64,000 nt of DNA, taken from Paragordius varius. Taxonomy: Eukaryota; Nematomorpha. This document shows positions 1 to 10,983 of this stretch, one piece after another. Where the stretch lies: contig OZ176051.1 in NCBI GenBank assembly GCA_964247055.1, positions 7,564,001 through 7,628,000 on the forward strand, in the 5' to 3' direction. The position numbers were made by a program, and so were the translations under genes. Each line of letters begins with the position of its first letter. Position 1 is the stretch's first letter. The notes beneath the pieces were generated by a model, which was not told the DNA's origin, made no database searches, and saw only the letters and a program-made list of their open reading frames with translations.

Positions 1-530
1 TTTTTCAAGCAACAATATATTTTGCAAAGAAAAATGTTGCGTTTTGTTTATTGACTAAAAATTTTATAGAAAATTAATATGATATATGAAATGTACAATT
101 AATGTGTTTTTTACTTATATGGGTTTAATATAATTTATTTAAAAAAATTAATTTGAGATATTAAATTACGGGGACTTAAAGTATTTCAGCAATATTTTAA
201 ACATCCATTATTTAAAACTATTAATGTTTCAAAAATAAACATAACATTACGCAAAAATTAGCATTTTCGCACAATTAATGGTTTCGTTTTTTTATGATTT
301 ATTTAGCTCATAGGTGATTGAAATGCAAAAGAACGCGCGCGCTGCATTTACAACTTAAGGGGAGCCCACTGTATTTTATTATAATTATTGTATTTAAAAT
401 TAATATTTATAATTTAAAAAATGTCCTCTTTACATTACATAACTAAGTTGATTATAATCATTCAAATATTTATACACAATTTACATCACAATGCATATAT
501 ATATCTACAATCAATTTATATTCTTATGCA

Positions 531-1595
531 TTACATAACTACGGCATAATTTACATTATTCATATTATGATTATTTCTCAAATTTTTTTTCAGTACTACT
601 GTATTCTGAGTTTTAATGTGCTGAACTACTGTTGGTTTATTCATTGGCGTTTTTTTCCCAAATTGACCAAAATACCTTTCATCAGTATCATCGTCCTTTT
701 TAGTATTGTTATTTCGCATTTTTCCCATGTTTGCCGTCTTTTTAGTTACGAGGCGGCCTGCCGTTTTAAGGATTCCCACTTCCCTTAAATAAGTTTGCAT
801 AGATAGGGCAGAGGTCGGACTTGATTCATCAAAGAATGAAAGGATAGCATCTGGGACATGTTCATAACAATAATTTATTTCTTGCTCTCTTCGGTTTCGG
901 GGTTGATGTGGTGTCTGTCGGCATAAAACAAAATAAAATATATGAAAAGAAGTAATTAATGTTAAGCAGTTTAATTACAGGTGAATTGAAAATATATGGG
1001 GTAAAACAACCTCTCTTTTAACTTTTTTAACTATTTAATTGGAGATTTACATAAGAAAATATTGATCATATGCCGAATTATAAATAAATTAACTATACTA
1101 TATTGTAAATTGGCTAAAGTTCCTTAATATAATGTAGAGATTTTTATTAATTCGTATATGGAAAGAACCTTCAAATAAAATATTATAAATTTTTATACAA
1201 TAAAACAACTCATTTTGGAGGCGCTAAATATAATAAAAACGATAAAAACTTATTTTTTGTGTAAATATAAATTGGGCATGAGATTTTTAACTTCGAGTGA
1301 TATTTTATTATAAAAAGTTATTTAAATTTTTTTTCAAACTTTTTATATTCCCCAGAGCCATTAAATTCAATATATTTGGCTAAATTTTACATATGTTTTC
1401 TTTAGCCTTATAGGCGCTTAAAATAACATATAAATATATTTTAAAAATTCTCCTCTCAAACTTTTTCGCCGCCATTTTCCATTGTTTTTTACTCATTCAG
1501 CCCATTTTGATGATATAAACCAAAAATAATACAGATCAAAAAATAAAATTACTTTAGGTATGAGATGCTGAGTCGTATTTGCTCCAGTACAAGTG
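531..1595 (-). CDS. 3' exons of an unrecognised gene
   Basis: The last exon is 531-914 and stays open from a CAG acceptor just above 914 to a TAA at 531. An earlier exon, 1553-1595, is proposed because it has a TTTCAG acceptor and a GTAATT donor and joins the last exon in frame. The predicted C-terminus is basic and polar, with a short motif YCYEHVPDAI near the exon junction, then YLREVGILKTAGRL and a Lys/Asn-rich tail. I do not recognise the family. The C-x-x-H spacing in YCYEH is faintly like zinc-knuckle proteins, but this is not strong enough for a call. The N-terminus must lie further right on this strand and was not found. Codon use and the lack of stops over about 380 nt favour a real exon. 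Confidence 0.45.
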
Positions 1596-1937
1596 CTGAA
1601 ATATAAAAAATAAAAGTATATAAATATCTTATATTATATATTGTCGAAATAATTTAATATCTTTTATGCAAATTAATTTTGAAACAATCGAAAAAATAAA
1701 GCAAAAATACTGTTCGTTCGGAGATTTATTGAATCGAACTTCATTAATCATTATGTTGGGTATACTATATCAATAAAGTAAAATAAATTTTTTATGGTAA
1801 ACTTATGGTAAAAATTTAAAATGTAATATAAGCATTTATGTATATTCTAACTTGAGATTCGTCGTCTGATTAGTTGAATTTTGATTGGTATATTCATCAA
1901 GGGAATTTGTTGGTTTTTTATTCGTCTAAATTTATAG

Positions 1938-1942
<5 letters not shown>

Positions 1943-1976
<34 letters not shown>
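1943..1976. repeat. TA microsatellite
   Basis: This is an uninterrupted run of TA dinucleotides. It lies in the 1596-2512 interval, where I see no gene, only AT-rich DNA. Confidence 0.9.
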
Positions 1977-1980
<4 letters not shown>

Positions 1981-2512
1981 CAGGGGTTTGTAGTTAATTT
2001 CTATGTTGACTGCATTAACTTATTTATTCGTATATTAGGTTAAAAAACGAATATTATATACCCTGGAAAGATAGAAAATGACGAATTTCAAAAATAAAAA
2101 CCAAGTATTAGGACCCTAACCTTAAAATTGTTTCTCCAATCCATAAATTTCTATTCAAGTGTTGGTTTTGTAAAAAAATATATAAAAAAATTTAAAATTT
2201 TTAACCTTTTTTCGGTTAGAGCATTCATATTTTTTGCTTTTGGGTGTTTTAGGCTCAAAAATGGTGCTATACATATAATTAAAGTTAAACCTGGATAAAT
2301 CTTTTGTCATCAGTTTACATTTTTCAAATGAAAAACCTGATTCAACAAATTGTTTGAATGGAATATCATGAATCTATTTATTATTATCAAAATTAAACTT
2401 CAGTATAAAAATTAAGAAGACTTTTAAAAGCCACATTTTGAGATCCTAATTTTTGCGTAAATATATCGGTAATATTTTGCCATTGACAACGTACTAAAAT
2501 TATATTACATTA

Positions 2513-2929
2513 TTAAAATATACAATCGGATAAAATATTTGGAATATCCAAATTCTTTTCTCTTAATTTTTGATAAAAATCATTTTCATTATAAGATTTG
2601 TAGGATGAAACGCTAAAATTTGATAAGGATGAATCTTCATTCAGGGTATGTATATGAGAATGTGTTCCCTTTTCAGATAATTCAGTGAACAACTGACTTT
2701 GGGATGATTCAGTATAGTCATCTGTTTCTGGATCTTGCTGTTTAGTACTTTGTAAAAAAGATGGACTAATCTTACCCTTTTTCTCCTTCTTTTTGGTAGT
2801 TTTTGCCTTACGTTTACCCCTTTTGGGACGATCATTAATACTATCAAGAAAGAAATTAGTTGTATCCTCCAATACCTTTTTTCTTGATCTGGTATTGTAT
2901 CTAGTTGTGGTAGAAGAGTCAACATTCAT
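2513..2929 (-). CDS. basic low-complexity protein, 138 aa, unrecognised
   Basis: This is a single open frame from ATG at 2929 to TAA at 2513. The N-terminus is rich in Thr/Arg (TTTRYNTRSRKK). A Lys-rich block KGKRKAKTTKKKEKKGK at about residues 37-53 looks like a nuclear localisation signal. A Ser/acidic middle follows, and the C-terminus FYQKLREKNLDIPNIL could be a short helix. No enzyme motif, signal peptide or membrane segment is visible. It lies head to head with the gene starting at 3083, only 153 bp apart, so the two probably share a promoter region. A nuclear or chromatin-associated role is inference from composition only. The frame may be one exon of a larger gene. Confidence 0.5.
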   Translation of the reverse strand: MNVDSSTTTRYNTRSRKKVLEDTTNFFLDSINDRPKRGKRKAKTTKKKEKKGKISPSFLQSTKQQDPETDDYTESSQSQLFTELSEKGTHSHIHTLNEDSSLSNFSVSSYKSYNENDFYQKLREKNLDIPNILSDCIF

Positions 2930-3082
2930 TATACATTCTTGAATTCAATATTTCCAGTGCTTTCAAAAGGGATTTCAAATTCCGCGGAGTCTATGTGAAT
3001 TTATGAAATGCAGCTGTTACCTCTACCATGTCGCAAAATAAAGTTGGCCTTTTTCCTCATATATTCCTGGACATAAAAATTA
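2930..3082. promoter_or_regulatory. short divergent intergenic region
   Basis: These 153 bp separate the start codons of two oppositely directed ORFs. A shared bidirectional promoter is inferred from the layout. No specific factor site is claimed. Confidence 0.35.
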
Positions 3083-4147
3083 ATGATGAATACAGTACTA
3101 CTTATATTAATATTAGTTGGAAAAATTATATTTGAATTATGCGTTGATGAGGGCATACGGATAAGTGAACACTTTTTAGCTCTCTGTACTGGATTTTCAA
3201 GACTATCACCTTCCGATCAAAATGATCCTAATTATCACCCATTTCTCAAGGGGTCATTTATAAAAAATGGTTTTAAAATATTAGTATATTGTAGTCGATA
3301 ATTCAGCCATAGAAATTGGGAGTCAAGAAATTACAAATTTAAATTATCCTGAACAAAAAGCTATCGTAATTTATATATATATTTATCAAAATCTTTTAGG
3401 ACACATCGCTAATTTATTTGGGATGTATTAAAAACGTTACAATTCCTAATCTATATTCGTATTATATACTGTCATCGCATTTTGTAACTATGAAACCAAA
3501 TATCCCATTATATGCTTTCGGTTGCGTGAATAATGGTTTTGGTGTTATTAAACAAATAAAAAATCTTGAAACTTCTGGAAATGGAAAAATATTGAAGGTT
3601 ACGTTAACCTAAATGATTTCATTAATATTTTACTTATTAATTATTTTGGGGTTTGGCCCACAAAACGTATTGTTCTATTTATTTTAAAATATGTGTATTT
3701 TTATATTATTACAAAATATTTGAGTTATTTGTCATATACTCCTGAATTGTAAAACACTGCTAATCTTCTATGGTCAATTAATCATATTTTTCTACTATTT
3801 TTTTAATTTTTTTGAAGAATGCATATTTTTTATTCAAACTTATCGGTTAAGAAGACAATTTCTTTCTTTTAATTAATTATTTTTCTCTTACTTTATAGAA
3901 ATGTACCATTTCTGATTGTGGTATATACGATGGCACCAGCAAAATCTATGAGACAGTAACAGACAAAATATGTGATCCTTATGCCGATTGTCCCGAAGAT
4001 CAATTCGCTCGACTGAAAAATGGCCTACCTATGTCTTATAATGAGGTTTTTAAAAATATTGTTGGTTTTTTTCTTGCATCTTATGTTTTTTACGCGATTG
4101 AAATGTATGTGGTAGGACATTATTTTATAGGGCGAAAAGGTATATAA
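3083..4147 (+). CDS. predicted secreted/single-pass membrane protein, 234 aa, unrecognised
   Basis: Four exons are proposed: 3083-3269, 3295-3365, 3400-3597 and 3899-4147, with introns of 25, 34 and 301 nt. All introns have GT..AG ends, and together the exons give one open frame of 235 codons. The first 18 residues are strongly hydrophobic (MNTVLLILILVGKIIFELC) and look like a signal peptide. The middle has paired cysteines, for example CTISDCGIYDG and KICDPYADCPEDQF, and an N-glycosylation sequon (NVT). A second hydrophobic stretch near the C-terminus (IVGFFLASYVFYAIEMYVV) is a likely membrane anchor, followed by a short basic tail ending GRKGI. This suggests a type I membrane glycoprotein in the secretory pathway. 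I do not recognise the family. The two short introns are needed to keep the frame open, which supports the model. Confidence 0.6.
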
Positions 4148-5556
4148 TATAGTATAGTTTTTGGAGATAATGTTTATTTAACATTTATGATATAAATGAT
4201 CATTTATTATTAATTAATAAAAATATAAAACGTGACAAAATTATTAAACAAAATTAGTTAATAAAAAACAATTATTTAAAATAAAAGAATCATATGATAT
4301 GTGTGCAACCCTTCTGTGGGCTTTAATTTAATTAAACTCTTTTTTTCGCTTTTTTGCGATACCATTTTATTACACTGTGCACATAAAGAGGTTTAAATCT
4401 AGTTTGGTTTTGAGACGACGACAATTTAAAATACTTTATTATTGCACATGTGTTAGTTTGTCATAAAAAAACAAAATTGCTTTTTTTAAAAATAAAATTT
4501 GTCTTTTTACCAAATCGATTTATATAATTTAACCGAGCCATGGTATAACATTATCATGGTAACACATACTCCGACAAGAATCGAATTCATATACCATAAA
4601 CAGTTCAAATTCACCCTTGAACAATTTAAATCACCCTAAAAATTAATTAGGTGTTTTCGAACTAATAAAACCCATTAATTAATATGAAATATATATTTAT
4701 GGCATAGTTTATTATTTTTTCACTATTATTTAAATTTAAAACATAACTTTTATTTTTAAAAAATATATGAAAATATAGGTAATTTTTATTCTTAAAAAAC
4801 ATATTTTATTTAAGGGTGAATTTGAATTGTAATTGGTATATATAAAAATGAAAAATTATGATATATAATTGGTTGAGACACCACATTTAATCAGAGTCAA
4901 AGCTACATTTTTTTCGACTTACTATTATGTTTTCCAATTAGTTCATTAGCAATAAGCCCTAATTTTTAAACTTTTGTTGAAATAATTGACTTGATATTAG
5001 AAATTATCTTATCATAAAAGATTTATATATCTAAATTATTAAATTATTTTTAAATTTCAATACCAATTTTAGGTAACGAACTCGTCAATATTAATCCATT
5101 TTAAATTTTTATATTATATATTCAAAAATTCGGAAAAATTGAATAATTATGGGTTATTAGCATTTAAACTAAAATCATATATAATGTATCTTAATACCTT
5201 CAAATAAAACTCATTTTGGTATTATTATAGTATTTAAATAAGCTTTTTTTGTTATAACCAGCATACATGACACATATTTATGTTTTAAACCTTTATACTT
5301 TAATTTAAGTTTAAAATTGATATATTGAGATATCGAAATGTACACTTTAAATAATATTTTTATACAACAAAAAAAATATTATTGAAAGCTTAAATAATAA
5401 ACTATTCATATAAATATATTTAGGTGTGTTCATTAGTGGCGATAGTCAATCACATCAAGTATTTTGGTAAATTTTTGTATCTCAAACAAGATTATGAACT
5501 TAGTCTCTCCAAGTATGCCAAAGCATTGAGGTAGTATAACTTTAATATATTTGATT
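4148..5556. other. AT-rich interval without a gene
   Basis: Apart from the MITE at 4591-4839 I see no coding signal here. An exon for the N-terminal part of the TPR gene at 7.3 kb was sought and not found. Confidence 0.6.
4591..4839. mobile_element. palindromic MITE, copy A
   Basis: The left end reads ATACCATAAACAGTTCAAAT and then TCACCC units. The right end is the inverted counterpart (GGGTGAATTTGAATTG) closing with GGTAT. It is about 250 bp and is the shortest member of the family also seen at 16.75, 23.64, 32.69 and 55.13 kb. The ends carry fewer 21-bp units than copy D. Confidence 0.75.
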
Positions 5557-5597
5557 ATATACCATTTTTCATGCAAAATCATCATTTTTTCAACTAA

Positions 5598-5835
5598 ATG
5601 CAACATTTTTTCAACCAAACTCAACATTTTTTCAAGCAAATGCAACATTTTTTCAAGCAAAGACAACGTTTTTTCGAGCAAACGCAACATTTTTTCAAGC
5701 AAAGACAACAATTTTTCAACAAACGCAACATTTTTTCAAGCAAACGCAACATTTTTTCAACCAAAGACAACATTTTTTCATCCAAACGCAACATTTTTTC
5801 AACCAACGACAACATTTTTTCAAGCAAAAACAACA
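5598..5835 (+). repeat. 21-bp tandem repeat, left arm
   Basis: About eleven units of a 21-bp sequence, CAACATTTTTTCAAGCAAACG, occur head to tail, with variants at the last few bases. One unit is truncated near 5720. The array is part of the left arm of the fold-back element. Confidence 0.9.
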
Positions 5836-6734
5836 ATTTTTTTAAAATAAAAAACCATTTTTTTATTTTAAGACATATTAAATTTAAAGTTAATGTAAAT
5901 TAATTTTAGCGTAAAATTATGATTTTTGTTGTTTTATCATCAATATTTAATGGTATGATTGATTTTCAAACATTTTAATTTATCCCATAAATTGCATTAT
6001 TTATTTATAAATTTTTTTTCATCAATCAATACAATTTGCGCTTTAAGACTCTCTTTAAAAATTAATATCCTTCGCTTAAAATTCCTTACATTTTTGCAGT
6101 TTCCATACCGTTATTTTGTGTGTAAATTATCTATTTTTTAAATTTTAACTAATATCCCTATTTATTAGTTTTTGAATCAAAATTAATATTTTCATAGTAA
6201 AACAACTTTGTTTGGAAATTTTCTTTAATTTATCAATATTATAAATTTATTATTGTTTTAAACTAAATATTACCATCATTAACTCACAAAACATAGATAT
6301 TTTTTAATATTAATGTATAGAAAATAATAAGGATATACGGCTCTTATGAAAGAAATGTATTCACTTAAAGGTTTAGGTTAAATAAAAAAATAGGTAATTA
6401 TCGAATAATGATTATTTTAGTGCCTCATTAATAAACGTTAGAATCAAAATTAAAATATCAAAGGATCAACTTGAAGTGTTCTAGGACTAAGTTTAAAGTT
6501 AAAAGAACAATCTTGAAGCGCAGTATAGATTGATTAGGTGAAACTCAAGTTGTAAAAGAAAATAATAATTAATATAAATAAATAATGCAATTTATGGGAT
6601 AAATTAAAAATGTTTGAAAATCAATCATACCATTAAATATTGATGATATAACAATAAAAATGATAATTCTACGCTAAAATTAATTTATATTAACTTTAAA
6701 TTTAATATGTCTTAAAATAAAAAAATGGTTTTTT

Positions 6735-6980
6735 ATGTTAAAAAAATGTTGTTTGCTTGAAAAAATGTTGTCGTTGGTTGAAAAAATGTTGCGTTTGGAT
6801 GAAAAAATGTTGTCTTTGGTTGAAAAAATGTTGCGTTTGCTTGAAAAAATGTTGCGTTTGCTTGACAAAATGCTGTCTTTGCTTGAAAAAATGTTGCGTT
6901 TGCTCGAAAAAATGTTGTCTTTGCTTGAAAAAATGTTGCGTTTGCTTGAAAAAATGTTGAGTTTGGTTGAAAATATGATG
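6735..6980 (-). repeat. 21-bp tandem repeat, right arm
   Basis: These are the same 21-bp units as in the left arm but in inverted orientation (GAAAAAATGTTGCGTTTGCTT). The order of variants is similar but not identical to the left arm, so the arms have drifted or exchanged units since insertion. Confidence 0.9.
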
Positions 6981-6996
6981 TTTTTGCATGAAAAAT

Positions 6997-6998
<2 letters not shown>

Positions 6999-7034
<36 letters not shown>
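6999..7034. repeat. TA microsatellite
   Basis: A TA run directly abuts the right terminus of the fold-back element. The element may have inserted into a TA tract, or the tract may have grown from a TA target duplication. Confidence 0.85.
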
Positions 7035-7039
<5 letters not shown>

Positions 7040-7320
7040 GTAATTTATGTTTGAACTTATCGATTTAATTAAAATTATAAAATATTTTTTTTTTGCGCTT
7101 CACCAAAATATTTTTATTTGATAAATATGCGAAATCCATTCATATCTTAATTTTTAAAGATATAATAAAGTTTTTTTTAAAATTAAATAAATAAGATACA
7201 TTTAAATATTAATTTAATTAAAAAAATAACTAAGGAAATTAATATAACCGAGTATGCAATAAATTTAAATAATAAACTTAAACCGAATTAATTATTATAT
7301 ATTTTAACCCCATTTTTAAG

Positions 7321-8764
7321 GTACTTAAATGCGCTCTTGGAATTTTCTGGAACATTGAATGCCCAAGAAAACGACCATATTATGAATCTAACATTAAGCT
7401 GTATTTTAAACAGGTAGTAATAACTACTAAACAAAATTTAATTTTTGAAATTATATAAATAAAATATATTCTTTATAATATAATATATAGCGCTGCTTGT
7501 CGGATTAAAATGAAACAATATGCGGAGGCATTGAATGATTGTGATGAGGTTTATTTTTGTTGACAGTTATATAAAAGAGCAAAAATTAAAATATTTTCAT
7601 TACGGCACGGTTTTTACTTATCGACCAGCTTAAAAATACCATAGTCATACCATAATTAATACCTTGCAATTAATATTATAACTGAAAAATTGGAAATCCT
7701 CAACCAAATTTTACCACATCTGTTTAATATTTTAAATTTAATGATATAACCATAATTTATATTTGTTTACATTATATTTAAGTTTGATACCATTGTTATA
7801 TAAGTAACTCATACCATAAGATAAACATATCCAATTTAGTCTTGTAGTTAAATTTTATAACGACAGGTCATTTTAATATATATTTTACTCTTTGAAGTGT
7901 TTTATTTTGCGTTCTTTTTTAATTAAAAATAAATTGTGTTATCAATAGCTAATTTTACATATGTATATATATATATATATATATATTTATCTAGGCCATG
8001 GATTTAGATCCCAAAAATCCTCGAATCTATTTCCGACAAGCTCAATCCTACCATGGACTCTCGTTGTACAATGAAGCACTCTTGGCCCTAAAGAAAGGCC
8101 TGACCCTTAAACCCTGCGACAAAGCTATGATGGCTGAAATGATTGCTATTAATGGTGAAATGGCGGTTTATTCTTCTATCAACGCACTGCAAAAGTCATC
8201 AAACAATAGCGAAACCAATCCTATAATGTACAACCCCATGAGTTCGGAAAATAGCGATCCAAATGATCCAAATCTCATTTATTCCAATTATGTGAATATG
8301 TCATCAAACAATTTATATTGTCAACAACCAATTACATTGTACGACAATAATTACATCACACCACCCATAGAATTAGCCGTAAACTCTTCATCAAGTTCGG
8401 CCAATTCTAGCAAAACTATCTCATCAGGTATGTAGTATATAGGCATGTATTCCGAAAACTAAATATAAGCCTTAAATGAGATAGGTTATTTTTAATTTAG
8501 TTATTGTAATTTCTTTAAATAATTAATAACCATAGCTTAAATTTCATAATTTATATTAGTTAATAGTTCTTTGATAAAATAGATTATCTCAGAACACAAT
8601 CGAATGAAGCCATGCTTTATAAACAGGCATTTGTTCAACCCATTTACAATAATAATAATAGTAATCCGAATAATTGTATAACCCCCACAGATAAGGTTCA
8701 ACAATCGATTGATGATAATAATAATTATAGGTCTAATCAACAAAATTACCATTTTATTAATTAA
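7321..8764 (+). CDS. TPR co-chaperone, cyclophilin-40-like C-terminal exons (5' incomplete)
   Basis: Four exons join in phase: 7321-7413, 7491-7548, 7995-8427 and 8583-8764 (stop TAA). The encoded segment holds two TPR repeats. LTLSCILNSAACRIKMKQY and LDPKNPRIYFRQAQSYHGLS follow the pattern of the TPR domain of PPID (cyclophilin 40), which uses it to bind the C-terminal EEVD of Hsp90. The end of the TPR region, LKPCDKAMMAEM, also resembles PPID. An Asn/Ser-rich tail of about 150 residues that PPID lacks comes after it. No peptidyl-prolyl isomerase domain is visible in the 3 kb upstream, which is partly occupied by the fold-back element. The gene may lack the isomerase domain, have distant exons, or be broken at its 5' end. 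FKBP- or DNAJC7-type TPR proteins are alternatives. Confidence 0.65.
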
Positions 8765-9181
8765 TTTTATCATTTGTTTGATATTTCTTTTCAAACCTTG
8801 AAATATTATTTTACCCCAAAATTTACCTCTCCCTTACTTAAATAGATTTCAGCATAATTTTTATTTATTAAAGAGATGTGATTAAATTTTCTGTAAAAAA
8901 AATATAGATTTTTGGGTGCTAATTTACATTCCCTACTATTACAAAATAATTATTCAATTTTATATTATGTTATAAATATTTAGTTTACAAAATTTTGTCC
9001 TCAAATCTCTATCATTTAATCTAGTCATTTCTTATTCATTTGCTCTTAAAATAATGATCTATATTTAATCATCCAACAGAAATTTTTTATTATATAACAA
9101 TATGATCAGATTATGTATATTTTTTATTTATTATATTAGAATTATCAAAATCATCGTAAATATATTTTATAATGGGCGCAT

Positions 9182-9185
<4 letters not shown>

Positions 9186-9221
<36 letters not shown>
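9186..9221. repeat. TA microsatellite
   Basis: A run of TA dinucleotides lies between the TPR gene and GID4. Apart from the tRNA-like stretch just after it, the 8765-9520 interval shows no gene. Confidence 0.85.
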
Positions 9222-9223
<2 letters not shown>

Positions 9224-9277
9224 GAAACGAACAAAAAATAAATTATTTGGAAAATATTATAAAAATTAAATAAATTT

Positions 9278-9350
9278 GCGTGTCAGCGAAATTGGTAAAC
9301 CTGTGTATCGTCTTCAGGGACATAACTTAGATTGAGTGATTGAAACCTAA
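9278..9350 (+). other. tRNA-like stretch (weak)
   Basis: TCAGCGAAATTGGTAAAC at 9282-9299 resembles a tRNA D-arm/A box of the leucine type. GTGATTGAAACC at 9336-9347 resembles a B box at a plausible spacing. I could not form a convincing acceptor stem or choose an anticodon, so this may be a tRNA relic, the head of a SINE, or chance. Confidence 0.2.
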
Positions 9351-9539
9351 ATATGTCAAATTAGGTATATTATTCAACACACCCAACATATAATATAAAA
9401 GGTAAACTTTTAACAAACAACAATGGCATTTTTTTATTGATTATCTCAAAAAAGCTTAGGATTATAAAGTTATTCTAATTTTCTTTGATTCATTGGTTTT
9501 TGTTTAAAAATATTTTTTCACAACATTCTTGTGCGATGA

Positions 9540-10199
9540 CCTTTGTTTACATATAAATAACTGTATATATGCCACAAAATGTCTTACCACTCTGAACTCC
9601 TATGATAATAGTATCCCTCTATAGTTGACGTGGATTTTTGGAAACATATGTAATAAAACCCGGCAAAAGATGCTCCATTTATTTCTTTAATTGTATGATC
9701 GGGAACCAAAAAATGTTCTTTCCATCTCATATATACATAATCTGATTTCTTAAGTTCATCATAATCAAAATCGTCAGAATTAAAAGTTTTAGAATATTGA
9801 TAAAAGTTTAGAAATTTTCCCTGTTATAAACATATAAAAAAAAGGTAAACCCAATGCTTTTTATCAACTTCTTCGTCTGCTTCCCATTTACGGGTTAAGA
9901 AAGGAAATTTTTTACTGATAATTTCTCCATCAAAAAATGTGGTTAATTTAGGATATTCTAGTGTTAAACCCTTAATTTTCAAATAACCACAGATATAACT
10001 ACTTTTGTTATCTACATTCTTTAAAATTATATCATATAGCAACCAATAATATAACTTCCACATCATAACAATTCCCTTTACTTTTTTGATGTCCTTGAAA
10101 ACGAGCCCCACTATACAAAGGGCAAGTAAATAAACCGTTTGGACTAGAATTAAAGGGTGGATTGGGATTAATATTTGATGTTATGTTATTTGAAACCAT
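9540..10199 (-). CDS. GID4: GID4, substrate receptor of the GID/CTLH ubiquitin ligase
   Basis: Exons are 10044-10199, 9851-10018 and 9588-9820, plus a short uncertain last exon near 9540. They are separated by introns of only 25 and 30 nt. The first in-frame ATG is at 10199; the upstream TTG is not a start. The protein follows human GID4 closely through the beta-barrel that binds Pro/N-degrons: [89 protein letters not shown] and YYYHRSSEW. After SSEW a G|GTAAGA donor suggests a small final exon instead of the in-frame TAA. The best acceptor was not settled. In other animals GID4 recruits substrates to the multisubunit CTLH E3 complex. The N-terminus is short (about 22 residues before the barrel) and Asn/Pro-rich. 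Confidence 0.93.
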
Positions 10200-10983
10200 A
10201 TGGGAATATGCAAAGATATTCAAAAGTCTGTTTGTATAATAAATTTATTTTTTTACATTACATGAATTTTGCATTTATTGAAGTTCTAATTCATTAGCAC
10301 GTATCTTAGTTAATATTATAAATTTTTTTAAATATTGAGCCCGGTAATAATTTTCAAATTGATGAAACCATTCGCCCTCAAAACACTCTTTATCATTTTA
10401 CCACACTACTCATTTTTGGAGTCCATTTACAAAAACATATTATTATTTTAAATTGATTATCAACATTGCATTCGAAATAAATTTACAATTTAAATTCTTT
10501 AATTAGTTAGTAGTGAAATCTTTAGCGTTTATTATATTAAATATTTTACAAGATTTATATATAATTATTAATTTTAAATTTTCGAGAATCAAATTTTTTT
10601 GCGGGTTAACGGAATCGATTATAGCATATTTTTATATGCCATGTTCTTAAATATTAGCAAAGCTTTTCTAATAATTTATCATCTTTTGTATCCAATTTGA
10701 AGATAATTAGTCAAAGTTTATCAAATAAATATTATTAGCAAAGGGTTTAATTGCATATAATGCTTAAATTACATAAAAAAAAGTTTCCAAAATAATTCTA
10801 ACCACTATCAAATCTGCCCTAGGCCACACCAAAATCTCTAAGTTTTACTTGATTATTTTTATCACCTCCGAATCTACTTCTCTTAGGTCGTAGGATGTTA
10901 ATTTTTTTACCGCATGAAAGCAAGCCATGACTTGAAAATCAAGTCAAAAAAATTATTTTATCACCCCACCCTTAGAGTCTAAG

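Larger units (their letters stand above)
5557..7004. mobile_element. fold-back DNA element with 21-bp repeat arms
   Basis: Two inverted arms of about 440-450 bp (5557 to about 6010 and about 6571 to 7004) flank a spacer of about 560 bp. The outer ends match as ATATACCATTTTTCATGC on the left and its complement on the right. Next come about ten tandem copies of a 21-bp unit (CAACATTTTTTCAAGCAAACG with variants), then a non-repetitive inner arm that matches its partner almost base for base. Such long, internally repeated inverted arms are typical of Foldback-type transposons. No transposase frame is present in the spacer, so it is non-autonomous. The right end abuts a TA microsatellite. Confidence 0.85.

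Noticed and set aside
1-60. TTTTTCAAGCAA and ATGTTGCG at the window start, resembling the fold-back 21-bp unit
   Set aside because: Only one degenerate unit is visible and the window edge prevents judging whether a second element is present.
5598-5835. CRISPR-like look of the regularly spaced repeats
   Set aside because: The units are head to tail without unique spacers and the host is a eukaryote; they are the arms of a fold-back element.
5551-5903. Overlapping frames of about 100 codons through the 21-bp repeats on both strands
   Set aside because: A period divisible by three keeps all frames open, so these are by-products of the repeat and not genes.
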